From: Vibrio taketomensis | Lineage (GTDB): Bacteria > Pseudomonadota > Gammaproteobacteria > Enterobacterales > Vibrionaceae | DNA length: 64,000 bases | Assembly: GCF_009938165.1 (NCBI RefSeq) | Contig: NZ_AP019649.1 | Location: forward strand, 1,550,001-1,614,000 | Direction: 5' to 3' | In this document: positions 7,674 to 16,901 of the stretch, in pieces | Layout of the letters: each line of letters begins with the position of its first letter | Position numbering within the stretch: position 1 is the stretch's first letter | The notes under the pieces: model-generated | Databases searched by the model: none | What the model was told of the DNA's origin: nothing | The model's input: the letters and a program-made list of their open reading frames with translations, nothing else | Program-made: the position numbers and the translations under genes

Positions 7674-8585
7674 ATGGTTGGCGACCTCAAAGCAATAAGA
7701 AATGAAAATGACAAAAGTAAACAGCTCTTAAATCAAAATGCATTCGGTGCGAAACCGGCGCTTGCTGCTCTCTTGGCTACGCTAGTATTTGGTCTGCAAG
7801 GTTGTACCAACTTCCCACCAGAAGGCCAAGGTGGATTAGCTGAGCAGCACATTGATAACGGATTCGCGCCTGTTATGCCCGATGAACCGTTAGGTCCTGA
7901 ACATGGGCTGAGGTTTGATTGGCAGCTGACAAAACTTCATTTGGATTCTTTAATTCGCGAAGGTGCACGTTGGTGTTTCCCCGCAGCAGTCGTGCAAGCG
8001 CTAGAGAAGCAAAATCGTATTGCGCGAGAACTTGATGGTGGACTTCTGATTGATGCCGCCAACGATCTCGTGATTCAGCGCAAGCGTCTGGGCGAGTTAG
8101 AACGTCAACTCGATTATGTTACTTCGCAAGCAAACTGCGTCCCACCGCTTAACGAAACCGACTTCAGAACACAATTGGCGATTATCGACCAACTATTTGA
8201 TCTGCTTAATATCGATAACCAATTCGCTTATGACTCTATCGAAGTAAACCCTAAATACATGGGACATCTAGCTCGTGCGGCCAATATTTTACGAGATAAC
8301 CCGTCTTTGCACCTCTCGATTACTGGTCACGCTGACGCCACTGGTGATGCAGATTACAACCAAAAACTCGCGCTTGGACGTGCCAACCAAGTCAAACGCT
8401 ATCTCATCATTTTCGGTCTCGAGCCTAGTCGAATCAAAACCAACTCACTTGGTGACACGCTACCGCTATATGAAGGCATGAGCGATGGCGTGAGATTAAC
8501 CAATCGCCGAGTAAGTATCGAGGTCATCGCAACGGAAGAATTCATCCAAGAGAAGTTACAAGGAGGCTATCGTTATGAATATTAG
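7674..8585 (+). CDS. sypB: SypB-like OmpA-family lipoprotein
   Basis: Outer-membrane or periplasmic lipoprotein with a C-terminal OmpA peptidoglycan-binding domain. I place the start at the ATG at 7674, 17 bases after sypA; a TTG at 7641 would overlap sypA. An unusually long polar N-terminus of about 28 residues precedes a hydrophobic segment ending in the lipobox-like F-G-L-Q-G-C near residue 44. The OmpA domain spans about residues 205-290, with I-T-G-H-A-D-A-T-G and the terminal N-R-R-V motif. By analogy with the syp locus it supports export or surface anchoring of the polysaccharide. Its end overlaps sypC by 11 bases. Confidence 0.85.
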   Translation: MVGDLKAIRNENDKSKQLLNQNAFGAKPALAALLATLVFGLQGCTNFPPEGQGGLAEQHIDNGFAPVMPDEPLGPEHGLRFDWQLTKLHLDSLIREGARWCFPAAVVQALEKQNRIARELDGGLLIDAANDLVIQRKRLGELERQLDYVTSQANCVPPLNETDFRTQLAIIDQLFDLLNIDNQFAYDSIEVNPKYMGHLARAANILRDNPSLHLSITGHADATGDADYNQKLALGRANQVKRYLIIFGLEPSRIKTNSLGDTLPLYEGMSDGVRLTNRRVSIEVIATEEFIQEKLQGGYRYEY

Positions 8586-10668
8586 CCGCTGGTTGCTACT
8601 GCTGGTGTTTCTATTTCCATTCGCCACTCTACAAGCAGAGGAAGCAAGAGTTCAAATAGGCGACTTAATTCAAATCGACTTGCCGGGTGAAGAATCACTT
8701 AATCGTGGTTTTCAAGTGGATAAACGCGGACGCATCAATTTACCAGAGGTCGGCACGGTATATGTAGCCGGTTATAACGAGCAGCAACTGTCTGATACGG
8801 TATTAACGGCATTAAAAACCGTCTTTCGTGACCTTTCATCGGCGAACGTCTACATCTCGCAACAGCAACTACTGATTTCAGTGCAAGGTTACGTGAAGTC
8901 ACCGGGTGAATACACTCTACCAAAAAACGCCAACATTCAAACCGCATTGCACGCCGCTGGAGGGTTGCGCTCTGGCGCCCAACTGAACAATATGATGGTG
9001 AAACGAGGTAGAGAGAAACTCGCCTTTAACTACAAAGCGTTTCTCGATAGTGGCGATGAAACCATCCTGCCCGCTCTTCAATCTCTCGACAGTATTTTCG
9101 TTCCTGCATCTCCTTTAGTTGGCAATATTGAGCAACAATTTGATGCTGCAAAACAAGCCAACTCTGGTGATAGTGCCAACAGCCGTACCGCGATTAAAGT
9201 GTTTGGTGAAGTCAATGCTCCGGGGTCATTTGAGTATAAACCTGACGCGAGTTTGGTTGACATTTTGATGCGTGCGGGCGGTGTAACCCGTTATGCATCA
9301 GTGGAACAAATTCGCGTGATCAGCAACAACTCGCCTAAGCTGTTTAATCTTAAAAGCTATCTTGATTCAGGTGATGAATCACTACTGCCAAGCCTTTCCG
9401 AAGGCACAACCATTTTCGTCCCTAAACAGGAAGAAGAGATCAAAGCTGGTGCCAATGTCGTTTATATCATGGGTGAAGTAGCACACCCTGGTGCTTACGA
9501 GGGCAAACAAGGCGCTTCCTTTATGGATATCCTCGCCAATGCGGGTGGACCAACTCGTTTTGCTGAATCACGCCAAATTCGTTTGATTAAAGGTAACGGG
9601 CAAGTCATCAAATTCGATTTAACTGCCTACACCGAAGGCTTAACGGGTCGTAAACCCCCATCAATCTCACCCGGTGATGCAATATTTGTCCCTGAAAAAA
9701 CCGACATGAACGAAAAATCATGGCTAAAAATCGCACCAGATCGAGCGGTCAAAGTGATTGGTGAAGTGGTTCGTCCCGGGCGAATCGAATGGTCGGATGA
9801 AATGGATTTAATGGACTTGCTTGCCCACGTTGGCGGCCCCACTCTGCGAGCAGACACGACGAAAATTGAGGTGGTAACGGGTAATGGCAAATTAACCACC
9901 TTCAACCTTGATGAATACATATTAAACGGTGCACCACTGGCGGACTTACCTCGTATTAGTGCCGGAACCATCGTACGTATTCATGATTTGCCGCAAGATC
10001 CATCAGACAACAAATCACAATGGGTAAGACAAAGCTCTGACGCTTCTATCTATGTGTTTGGTCAGGTTAATGCGCCTGGGCGTTATCGCTTCACGCCAGA
10101 CATGCACTTTCTCGACATTCTCTCTGCTGCTGATGGTCCAACCAAGGATGCGGATATTCACAATATTCGTGTCACGCACAGAGACAAAGAATATGCCGAG
10201 GTAAGTAAGCTCAATCTATCGCTCTATTTTGAAACTGGTGATGAGTCACTACTACCCAACGTCACTATGGGCGACACCATCTACATCCCAGAAAAAAACA
10301 AGAACTGGCTTGATCGTTCTAAAGAGTCAACCGTGCGTATTCTAGGTGCAGTCAATAAGCCGGGGCGCTATGTATTTAATGACAATATGACCATCTTAGA
10401 TATCCTCGCAGAAGCGGGCGGCCCCGATGATAACGCCTATGTAGAAAAAATTTCTGTGGTCAATATGTCTTGTTGTCAGGGTCAAGCGCGAACCTTTAAT
10501 TTGGTTGAATTTAGTAAGACCGCCAACATTTATCAGCTCCCTGTCATAAGAGCTGGCGATACCATTTATATTCCTGACCGTCGTGACAGCTTTTTCGAAA
10601 AAGCGCGAGTGGGTCTAGAAGATATCTTAAGACTGGCCACCACCATCGTTGTCATAGGAGCGCTGTAA
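8575..10668 (+). CDS. sypC: SypC-like polysaccharide export protein with six SLBB domains
   Basis: Periplasmic or outer-membrane polysaccharide export (OPX) protein, 697 residues. A signal peptide ends in L-Q-A near residue 21 and there is no lipobox cysteine, unlike Wza. The Poly_export domain covers about residues 25-95, followed by six SLBB modules starting near residues 100, 209, 295, 391, 491 and 586, each with a G-x-V-x-x-P-G core and a D-I-L-x-x-A-G-G-type helix. Many OPX proteins have one to three SLBB modules. A hydrophobic stretch closes the protein. AGGAGG lies nine bases before the ATG. It probably forms the export channel for the Syp polysaccharide with SypO and SypD. Confidence 0.88.
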   Translation: MNISRWLLLLVFLFPFATLQAEEARVQIGDLIQIDLPGEESLNRGFQVDKRGRINLPEVGTVYVAGYNEQQLSDTVLTALKTVFRDLSSANVYISQQQLLISVQGYVKSPGEYTLPKNANIQTALHAAGGLRSGAQLNNMMVKRGREKLAFNYKAFLDSGDETILPALQSLDSIFVPASPLVGNIEQQFDAAKQANSGDSANSRTAIKVFGEVNAPGSFEYKPDASLVDILMRAGGVTRYASVEQIRVISNNSPKLFNLKSYLDSGDESLLPSLSEGTTIFVPKQEEEIKAGANVVYIMGEVAHPGAYEGKQGASFMDILANAGGPTRFAESRQIRLIKGNGQVIKFDLTAYTEGLTGRKPPSISPGDAIFVPEKTDMNEKSWLKIAPDRAVKVIGEVVRPGRIEWSDEMDLMDLLAHVGGPTLRADTTKIEVVTGNGKLTTFNLDEYILNGAPLADLPRISAGTIVRIHDLPQDPSDNKSQWVRQSSDASIYVFGQVNAPGRYRFTPDMHFLDILSAADGPTKDADIHNIRVTHRDKEYAEVSKLNLSLYFETGDESLLPNVTMGDTIYIPEKNKNWLDRSKESTVRILGAVNKPGRYVFNDNMTILDILAEAGGPDDNAYVEKISVVNMSCCQGQARTFNLVEFSKTANIYQLPVIRAGDTIYIPDRRDSFFEKARVGLEDILRLATTIVVIGAL

Positions 10669-11360
10669 TGATCAATGCCACTATGAATGAACTTGAGCAG
10701 TTATTTCTCAGCGCCGAAGTCGCGCAAACACGTTCAATTTGTGTCACCGCCTGTCACACTCAATCGGGAGTTTCCTCTATTGCATCAGCATTGGCGGAAC
10801 GCTATCTACTGGCTGGCTATTCAACACTATTGGTTGATTTGAATCTACTCGGCTCCGCTTACACGCCTCAACCTTGTTTAACTGCTGAGGACGAGACTGA
10901 GATTCAATGGCTACAAGCCAATGATCATCAAGGTATTTTCACCGGAATCACCGTAGCGAAAACAGGCCCTGATGTGGTGAGCTATCGCAATCCGCACTAT
11001 TTGAGCGAAAAGATTCAAACATGGCATCGAGACTTCGAGCGCATCATCATCGATACGTCACCGATTCTCGACCATTCTGAAGGTATTATTCCTGCTCAAT
11101 CCATCGCTCGAGCGTGTCAACACACTTTGATTGTGGTGCAAGGAGGGGAAACCAAACAAGCCCAATTGGTGAAAGCGTTTGAGCTGCTAAAACAAGCGGA
11201 TGCGAATGTGCTCGGTTGTATGCTCAACAATCACAATCAAGCAACGCTCGGACAAGAGATGGTTCGAGAACTCAATCGCTGCAAATTTCTGCCTAAATCC
11301 ATTCGAGCCAAATGGAGCAAAAAGCTCCTCAACAATGAATGGTTATCTCACATTGCATAA
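10668..11360 (+). CDS. sypD: SypD-like capsular-exopolysaccharide ATPase homologue with degenerate P-loop
   Basis: Cytoplasmic protein of 230 residues from the BY-kinase/Wzc cytoplasmic-domain family, expected to pair with the chain-length protein SypO. The Walker A' motif L-L-V-D-L-N-L and Walker B-like I-I-I-D-T-S-P-I are present. The Walker A position reads Q-S-G-V-S-S where active relatives have G-E-G-K-S-T, so the ATP-binding lysine is replaced by valine. No C-terminal tyrosine cluster is visible. It may be a regulatory pseudo-kinase. Its start overlaps the sypC stop by one base. Confidence 0.8.
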   Translation: MINATMNELEQLFLSAEVAQTRSICVTACHTQSGVSSIASALAERYLLAGYSTLLVDLNLLGSAYTPQPCLTAEDETEIQWLQANDHQGIFTGITVAKTGPDVVSYRNPHYLSEKIQTWHRDFERIIIDTSPILDHSEGIIPAQSIARACQHTLIVVQGGETKQAQLVKAFELLKQADANVLGCMLNNHNQATLGQEMVRELNRCKFLPKSIRAKWSKKLLNNEWLSHIA

Positions 11361-11480
11361 TTTTGTGAACTAAGCCTGCATAACCAATTTAGGTTACATA
11401 GATTACAACTATCTGAAAAATTTGATCATTGTTAAATTAGGATGAAATATGCAACAGTATTATTTCTGAAGGAGCAGATC

Positions 11481-11837
11481 ATGACCGGAGAACTAGTCGA
11501 CGAAACGATTATTCAGCAAATGATTGAAGATACTGATGCCAGCGTAATGCCGATGTTGATCGATCACTACATAGAAGAAACTCAGCAACGTTCACAGGTA
11601 TTAGATCAGGCGTTCGCTGATAAAAACATCGCATTAATTAAATTTGAAAGTCACACGTTAAGTAGCACTTCTCTCGCTTTGGGTAATCGCGAGCTCTCAA
11701 CATTGGCGCGTAGAGTTGAAGCTTTGTGTGTGGAAAACAAAATCGACGAAGTACTTTCTTACCATCAGCAACTCATCGATCTTGCTCTGCGCTCAATGGA
11801 AGCGCTTAACCAACGAAAAGAGATAGGATTTTCCTGA
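11481..11837 (+). CDS. Stand-alone histidine phosphotransfer (Hpt) protein
   Basis: Cytoplasmic four-helix Hpt protein of 118 residues. The phosphorylatable histidine is H58 in F-E-S-H-T-L-S-S-T-S-L-A-L-G, the family's core helix. I choose the ATG at 11481 because AAGGAG lies six bases before it; an earlier ATG at 11442 lacks this. It occupies the place between sypD and sypG where Vibrio fischeri has sypE and the hybrid kinase sypF, whose Hpt domain is the essential donor to SypG. The natural reading is that it relays phosphate from a kinase encoded elsewhere to SypG. Confidence 0.85.
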   Translation: MTGELVDETIIQQMIEDTDASVMPMLIDHYIEETQQRSQVLDQAFADKNIALIKFESHTLSSTSLALGNRELSTLARRVEALCVENKIDEVLSYHQQLIDLALRSMEALNQRKEIGFS

Positions 11838-11869
11838 ACTCAAAATAACAACGAACAAGGAAGTCAGTG

Positions 11870-13334
11870 ATGAAACCAAAAGTGCTGTTAATTGAAGATT
11901 CAACCTCCCTTGCCCTGCTCTATCAGCAGTATGTGAGGATGATTCATTTCATGTCGAAACTGGGCAAGAAGCCAAAGCCTTTATCGAACGCAATTTGCCG
12001 TCACTGATCATTCTCGATTTAAAGCTGCCTGATATGGAGGGTGAAGAGATTCTTGATTGGCTCAATGAGAATCAAATTTCAACCTCAGTGATTATCGCCA
12101 CCGCGCACGGCTCAGTCGATCTTGCGGTGCAATTGCTGAACAAAGGCGCCAAAGATTTTCTTGAAAGCCTATTAAAGCCGATCGACTAAAAACGTCCATC
12201 AATCTTCATTTGCAACGAGCGAAACTTGAAAACCTGGTTGAGAATATTGAAAGTAAATTCGACCGCCAGCGTTTTAGAGGCTTCATCGGCAGCAGTATTG
12301 CTATGCAAGGGCTATATAAAATCATTGATGCTGTCGCCCCAACTTCAGCCAGTGTTTTCATTATTGGAGACAGCGGTACGGGTAAAGAAGTGTGTGCAAA
12401 CGCCATTCATGACGAAAGTCGCCGAGCTGATCAGCCATTTGTCGCCATTAACTGTGGCGCGATACCCAAAGATTTGATGGAAAGTGAAATCTTTGGCCAT
12501 GTTAAAGGCGCATTTACCGGCGCAACCAGCGATCGAAAAGGCGCAGCAACGCTGGCAAACGGTGGTACGTTATTTCTCGATGAGCTATGTGAAATGGAAT
12601 TGGAAATGCAGAAAAAATTACTGCGCTTTTTGCAAACCGGTACCTTCACTCCCCTTGGCGCGTCAAAAGAACAAAAAGTGGATGTACGAATTATCTGCGC
12701 CACCAACCGTGACCCTTTGCTAGAAGTTGAAGAAGGTCGATTCCGTGAAGACTTGTACTATCGCGTACATGTGGTTCCGATTGAAATGCCGCCTTTGCGT
12801 GATCGAGGTAACGACATCCTCACACTCGCTAAACACTTTATGCAGCAATACGCCAAAGAGGACAACAAGCGCTTCCGAACAATCAACAAAGACGCCGAGA
12901 TTTTGTTAAAACGCTACCAATGGCCGGGTAACGTGCGCCAACTGCAAAACATTATGCGTAATATTGTGGTGCTAAATGATGATGCTCAGCTAAAAGCGGA
13001 TCATCTTCCTGCACAGTTCCATCGCTCACCCAAAAAATCGGCCAGCAACACGATTCAACCAGCCGCACAGGTTCAAGCGCCTGTAGTGGAAACGGGGTCT
13101 ACTCACTCTGTCGATCTCAATCATGCGCCTCAAAATCAAGGTGACAGTGTCACCAATAAACGCATTGCGATTCGTCCTATGTGGCAGATTGAGCGTGAAG
13201 CCATTCAACAAGCCATTGAGTATTGCGATGGCAATGTTATTAATGCCGCAGTATTGCTCGAGCTAAGCCCCTCAACGGTCTATCGTAAAAAGCAGGCATG
13301 GGAAGCCGAAGATGAGCAGTCCTTCATCGAATGA
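11870..13334 (+). CDS. sypG: SypG-like sigma-54-dependent response regulator, split by two frame changes
   Basis: Activator of the syp promoters: receiver domain, AAA+ sigma-54-activation domain and Fis-type helix-turn-helix, about 488 residues when joined. The receiver starts M-K-P-K-V-L-L-I-E-D and carries L-D-L-K-L-P-D-M. The AAA+ part has Walker A G-D-S-G-T-G-K-E, an intact G-A-F-T-G-A sigma-54 loop and G-T-L-F-L-D-E-L. The C-terminal helix-turn-helix is near residues 455-480. Two single-base losses break it: near 11933 (G2 read as G1, in Y-V-E-D-D) and near 12165 (A4 read as A3, in D-F-L-E-K-P-I). Restoring both gives an unbroken family match. It overlaps sypH by 23 bases. As written, the locus would have no functional activator. 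Confidence 0.85.
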
Positions 13335-14352
13335 TATCTGGATAATCCTCGATAGCCGCCTATTTGGCGGTATCGAGACCCATGTATTGCAACTGTCGCA
13401 AGGGTTGATCGCTCATAATCAACCAGTACAAGTCCTGCTTATTAATCACTATTCTCCTCCTTCACCAATCGAGAAAAAACTCGCCGATGCCAACATCCCT
13501 TATCACGTATTGGGTGTTTCAACCAAACACGCACTTAGTAATCTGATTCGGTTAATCAAACAACATCAACCATTAGCCATTCATGCTCATGGCTATAAAG
13601 CCAATTTACTCGCAAAAATCGCAAAGATAGTAACCCATACAACGCTTATATCGACCTATCACGCCGGAGAAACGCCAACTGGCAAAGTACGCGTCTACGA
13701 TTGGTTAGACCGAATAACGGCCCCTATTGCCGATCAGTCCATCGTTGTGAGCCAAGCGATAGGCAATAAGGTTTACGGTCATTCTATATACGTCAAAAAC
13801 TTTATCGATATGTGCGGTATCACCCGATCAGTTGGTGATGACATTGCGTTTGTTGGACGCCTAAGTCCTGAAAAAGCGCCTGAACGATTTGTTGCTTTAG
13901 CGCGAGAGTTTCCTGAACAAAATTTTCATATCTACGGAACGGGTCCAATGGAATCAGAACTGCAGCTTAGCCCTCCATTAAACCTGATGTTTCATGGGCA
14001 TCAAACCGACATGCCCGCCATTTGGCCATCAATTTCTATTCTCGTGATTTGTTCAGAGTTTGAAGGCTTACCTATGGTCGCCCTTGAAGCCATGTCTAGA
14101 GGGATTATCGTCATTGCCACCAGCGTTGGTGAATTACCCAGCCTGATTCAACATGGTGAAAATGGGTTTGTCGTGCAAAATGCCTCGCAGCTTACTTGTG
14201 CGCTAAGCGAATGGTTAAATTACTCAAACGTTCAACAACATCAAATGCGCCAACGTGCGAAACAAACTGTTGAGCGTGAATATTCGCAGAATGCGATTGT
14301 TCCTTCGCTAATTGCAATATACAACGGCGCACCTAAATTGAAGCCAAATTGA
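13312..14352 (+). CDS. sypH: SypH-like family 4 glycosyltransferase
   Basis: Cytoplasmic or peripheral GT-B glycosyltransferase of 346 residues that should add one sugar to the lipid-linked Syp repeat unit. The N-terminal half shows the G-G-I-E-T-H motif that often opens GT4 enzymes; the C-terminal half has F-V-G-R-L-S-P-E-K-A-P-E and the E-x7-E donor-binding segment E-F-E-G-L-P-M-V-A-L-E. It begins inside the end of sypG in another frame, which implies coupled translation. Donor and acceptor cannot be read from the sequence. Confidence 0.83.
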   Translation: MSSPSSNDIWIILDSRLFGGIETHVLQLSQGLIAHNQPVQVLLINHYSPPSPIEKKLADANIPYHVLGVSTKHALSNLIRLIKQHQPLAIHAHGYKANLLAKIAKIVTHTTLISTYHAGETPTGKVRVYDWLDRITAPIADQSIVVSQAIGNKVYGHSIYVKNFIDMCGITRSVGDDIAFVGRLSPEKAPERFVALAREFPEQNFHIYGTGPMESELQLSPPLNLMFHGHQTDMPAIWPSISILVICSEFEGLPMVALEAMSRGIIVIATSVGELPSLIQHGENGFVVQNASQLTCALSEWLNYSNVQQHQMRQRAKQTVEREYSQNAIVPSLIAIYNGAPKLKPN

Positions 14353-14368
14353 TTCTCAATTTGCAAAC
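14353..14368 (+). promoter_or_regulatory. Candidate SypG enhancer upstream of sypI
   Basis: TTCTCAATTTGCAAAC starts right after the sypH stop codon and about 85 bases upstream of the sigma-54 element. It fits TTCTCA-N3-TGC, the closest of the four boxes to the Vibrio fischeri enhancer. Confidence 0.65.
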
Positions 14369-14437
14369 GCCAGCCCTACCTTCTCTCGTCTTAATAAAAA
14401 AACGATAAAATTCATACAGATAAAACCAAGTCACTAT

Positions 14438-14453
14438 TGGCACTTAGCTTGCA
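14438..14453 (+). promoter_or_regulatory. Sigma-54 promoter of sypI
   Basis: TGGCAC-TTAGC-TTGCA matches the -24/-12 consensus at every key position, with the GG and GC pairs 10 bases apart. It lies 41 bases before the sypI start, in a 142-base gap within the locus. Confidence 0.88.
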
Positions 14454-14494
14454 AACTTGATGCATATGATGATAACGCAGCAAGGCTAGTAAAT

Positions 14495-15721
14495 ATGACG
14501 ACGAAAAAAATTCTCTATGTACATTACGGCGATGCGTGGGTCAGAGGTAGCGAACGTTGCCTGCTTGATCTACTTACTCATCTTGACACTGACAAATATG
14601 AGCCGTTCGTTTGGACAAACAACTCAATGTTGATTCCTCACCTAGAAGAATTGCGTATCCCTTATCAGCTCGATGATTTTCCAATCTTAATGGGTTGGAA
14701 TTCACCGAAAGTAGACGTAAAAAGTTGGATCAAATTGATAGGTAAAGGTCGTCAATTAATCACTGAGCAGCAGATTGATTTGGTTCACGTCAACAGCGCT
14801 GCACCTTGTCAATGGATGGCACTTGCTGCGCGCTATAACCGTTGTCCGATGATTACTCACCTGCATAGCGACTATATTGGTCGCGACCGAATGACGTTAG
14901 GACTTCACCTCTCGCCATACATCATCACCGCGAGCGATGCGATTTCACAAAACCTAAAAAGAGATGGTTTTCCCGCCGAACGCCTTGAAGTCGTACACAA
15001 TGGCATTGATATCGAACGTCTTGAAATTCAACCGCAAGTCGACGTCAAACAGCGCCTAAAAATCGGCAATGACGCAGTGGTATTTGCCACTGTCGGATCA
15101 TTAATCTACCGCAAAGGGATAGATAGAATAATGGTCGCGTTACGTCATTTATTGCTTGAATACCCAAACAGCCACCTAGTGGTCATTGGTGAAGGAGAAG
15201 AGCGAGAAAACCTCAATGCGTTATGCCAAAAACTGCATTTAGAGCAGAACGTACATTTTGTTGGCGAGCAAGCGAACGTGGTTGGCTGGCTTAAAGGCTG
15301 TGACGCATTTGTGAGTGGCGCACGAGAAGAAGCGTTTGGTTTAGTGGTAACTGAAGCGGCTATCGCCAAAAGAACCGTCATTGCCCCTTTTGAGGGTGGA
15401 ATCCCTGAGATTATTCACCATGGGCAAACTGGCCTGTTGTATGTCAATCAAGGATTTGGCCCCATCTTCGATATGATGCGCTGCGTTCATTCCCATCCTC
15501 AAGAGTGCCAAGTTATTGCAGAAAGCGCATATCAACATGTCAAACAACACTTTAGTGTCCTTCGCTATGTCGCGCAAATCGAAGCCTTGTATTCACGGCT
15601 ACTAACTCTCGAAGAGCTCGAATTTCCACCACTCAAAGACAATCTGAAACCAGTGAAAACGGCGCTCGCTAAACGTAAAGCCAAACGCAACAACAAAGGA
15701 GGTGATCATGCGTCTTCATAA
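14495..15721 (+). CDS. sypI: SypI-like family 4 glycosyltransferase
   Basis: GT-B glycosyltransferase of 408 residues. The donor-binding half is clear: G-S-L-I-Y-R-K-G-I-D-R near residue 200, V-I-G-E-G-E-E-R-E and the E-x7-E segment around E-E-A-F-G-L-V-V-T-E. The N-terminus has V-R-G-S-E-R-C-L-L-D, a version of the acceptor loop. The C-terminal 25 residues are lysine-rich and hydrophilic. It starts the second transcript of the locus under the strongest sigma-54 promoter and overlaps sypJ by 14 bases. Confidence 0.84.
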   Translation: MTTKKILYVHYGDAWVRGSERCLLDLLTHLDTDKYEPFVWTNNSMLIPHLEELRIPYQLDDFPILMGWNSPKVDVKSWIKLIGKGRQLITEQQIDLVHVNSAAPCQWMALAARYNRCPMITHLHSDYIGRDRMTLGLHLSPYIITASDAISQNLKRDGFPAERLEVVHNGIDIERLEIQPQVDVKQRLKIGNDAVVFATVGSLIYRKGIDRIMVALRHLLLEYPNSHLVVIGEGEERENLNALCQKLHLEQNVHFVGEQANVVGWLKGCDAFVSGAREEAFGLVVTEAAIAKRTVIAPFEGGIPEIIHHGQTGLLYVNQGFGPIFDMMRCVHSHPQECQVIAESAYQHVKQHFSVLRYVAQIEALYSRLLTLEELEFPPLKDNLKPVKTALAKRKAKRNNKGGDHASS

Positions 15722-16901
15722 TCTGATCTTTGATCCCATCCCGTTTAAAGGCGGCTCTAAAATAGCCACCAGTGAAGCACTTAGCCAATGTCAGCAAGAC
15801 GATGTCCATTTTACTATCGTCACCGTCGATAAAGCGTTTTGGCAGCAAAGTGAATTAGCGGCAAACCATGAAATCAAAATCATTTCAATCACCGCAATAC
15901 CTTGGTTAAGTCGCCAATGCAGCGGAGTATGGTTTTGGTTAAACCAACTCTATTTCTGTTTGCTGTTAGCTGTTTGTTTAATTCGAATCAATAAGGTAGA
16001 CCGATTTATTGCCGCATCAGGCCCTGGCGTTGATATGTCACTTTACCTAGTGAACTACTTACTAAACAAACCAATCATTCAGCTGATTCACGGCGATGTG
16101 GCGACATCAGGAGCGATTGGTTGGTGTCTCACTCAGACTGAAAAAGTGTTCTATTTGCCCTCAACTAAACAAAGCCTTAATAGTGCGTTAATGCGCTATT
16201 TCACCCGCAGGTTTAGCTTGGATATTAGCGATACCCTCGCAAATCAATATCTGAATCTCAACAAGTTCCAACCTTTCGTCAACGGCTTATCTCACAAGCA
16301 GTGGCCATCGCGTTGCCGAGTCGGAAACAATCACTGTTTTTGGGCTGCGTCACTCCTGAAATGGAAAGGCTTGGATCTGTTTGTGGATGCCTTACGGTCG
16401 GTGAATCAAGAGCTCCCAACACCAACCACTGTTTGTTATATCAAACCGAAAAACATTAATCTCAATATCTCCGAAGCGCCTGTGCCAGTTCCGTTTACAG
16501 AGTGGTTTCATGATCCTGCTAATCTAGATGAATTACGCCAGCAATGCGGCATTTTTGTCTCTACCAGCACCAAAGAGCCGTTCGGTTTATCGATCTTAGA
16601 GTCTCTCGCCGCTGGTCAGTGCGTTCTTATTCCTCAAGATGGTAGTTACTGGGATACCCAGCTAACCGATGGCGAGAATTGCATAAAATACATGGCTGGA
16701 GATGCTGACGAACTTGCTGCCAAACTCATTTTTTTACAGCTTCAGCCACAAAAACTCGAAGCCATTCAGATCCAAGCGTTCAAACTTGCCAAACAGTATC
16801 AAGCCGAGGATTGCTATCGAAGTATCGTTACTTCAGTTTCGCAGTTCAACTCCGCTCACGCGCAGGCTGCATCTATTGTGGCTGAGGGTAAAAAAGGATG
16901 A
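15708..16901 (+). CDS. sypJ: SypJ-like glycosyltransferase
   Basis: Glycosyltransferase of 397 residues in GT-B style, weaker in family motifs than its neighbours. The donor half has F-W-A-A-S-L-L-K-W-K-G-L-D and the E-x7-E segment K-E-P-F-G-L-S-I-L-E. A hydrophobic stretch at about residues 75-90 could attach it to the membrane. AAAGGAGG lies five bases before the ATG at 15708, which decides the start over a GTG-like codon two codons earlier. It overlaps sypK by four bases (ATGA). Confidence 0.8.
   Translation: MRLHNLIFDPIPFKGGSKIATSEALSQCQQDDVHFTIVTVDKAFWQQSELAANHEIKIISITAIPWLSRQCSGVWFWLNQLYFCLLLAVCLIRINKVDRFIAASGPGVDMSLYLVNYLLNKPIIQLIHGDVATSGAIGWCLTQTEKVFYLPSTKQSLNSALMRYFTRRFSLDISDTLANQYLNLNKFQPFVNGLSHKQWPSRCRVGNNHCFWAASLLKWKGLDLFVDALRSVNQELPTPTTVCYIKPKNINLNISEAPVPVPFTEWFHDPANLDELRQQCGIFVSTSTKEPFGLSILESLAAGQCVLIPQDGSYWDTQLTDGENCIKYMAGDADELAAKLIFLQLQPQKLEAIQIQAFKLAKQYQAEDCYRSIVTSVSQFNSAHAQAASIVAEGKKG

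Noticed and set aside
11870..12189. Short receiver-only protein as a separate gene before a truncated activator
   Set aside because: The pieces form one continuous SypG when one base is restored at each of two short runs, and neither piece has its own ribosome site.
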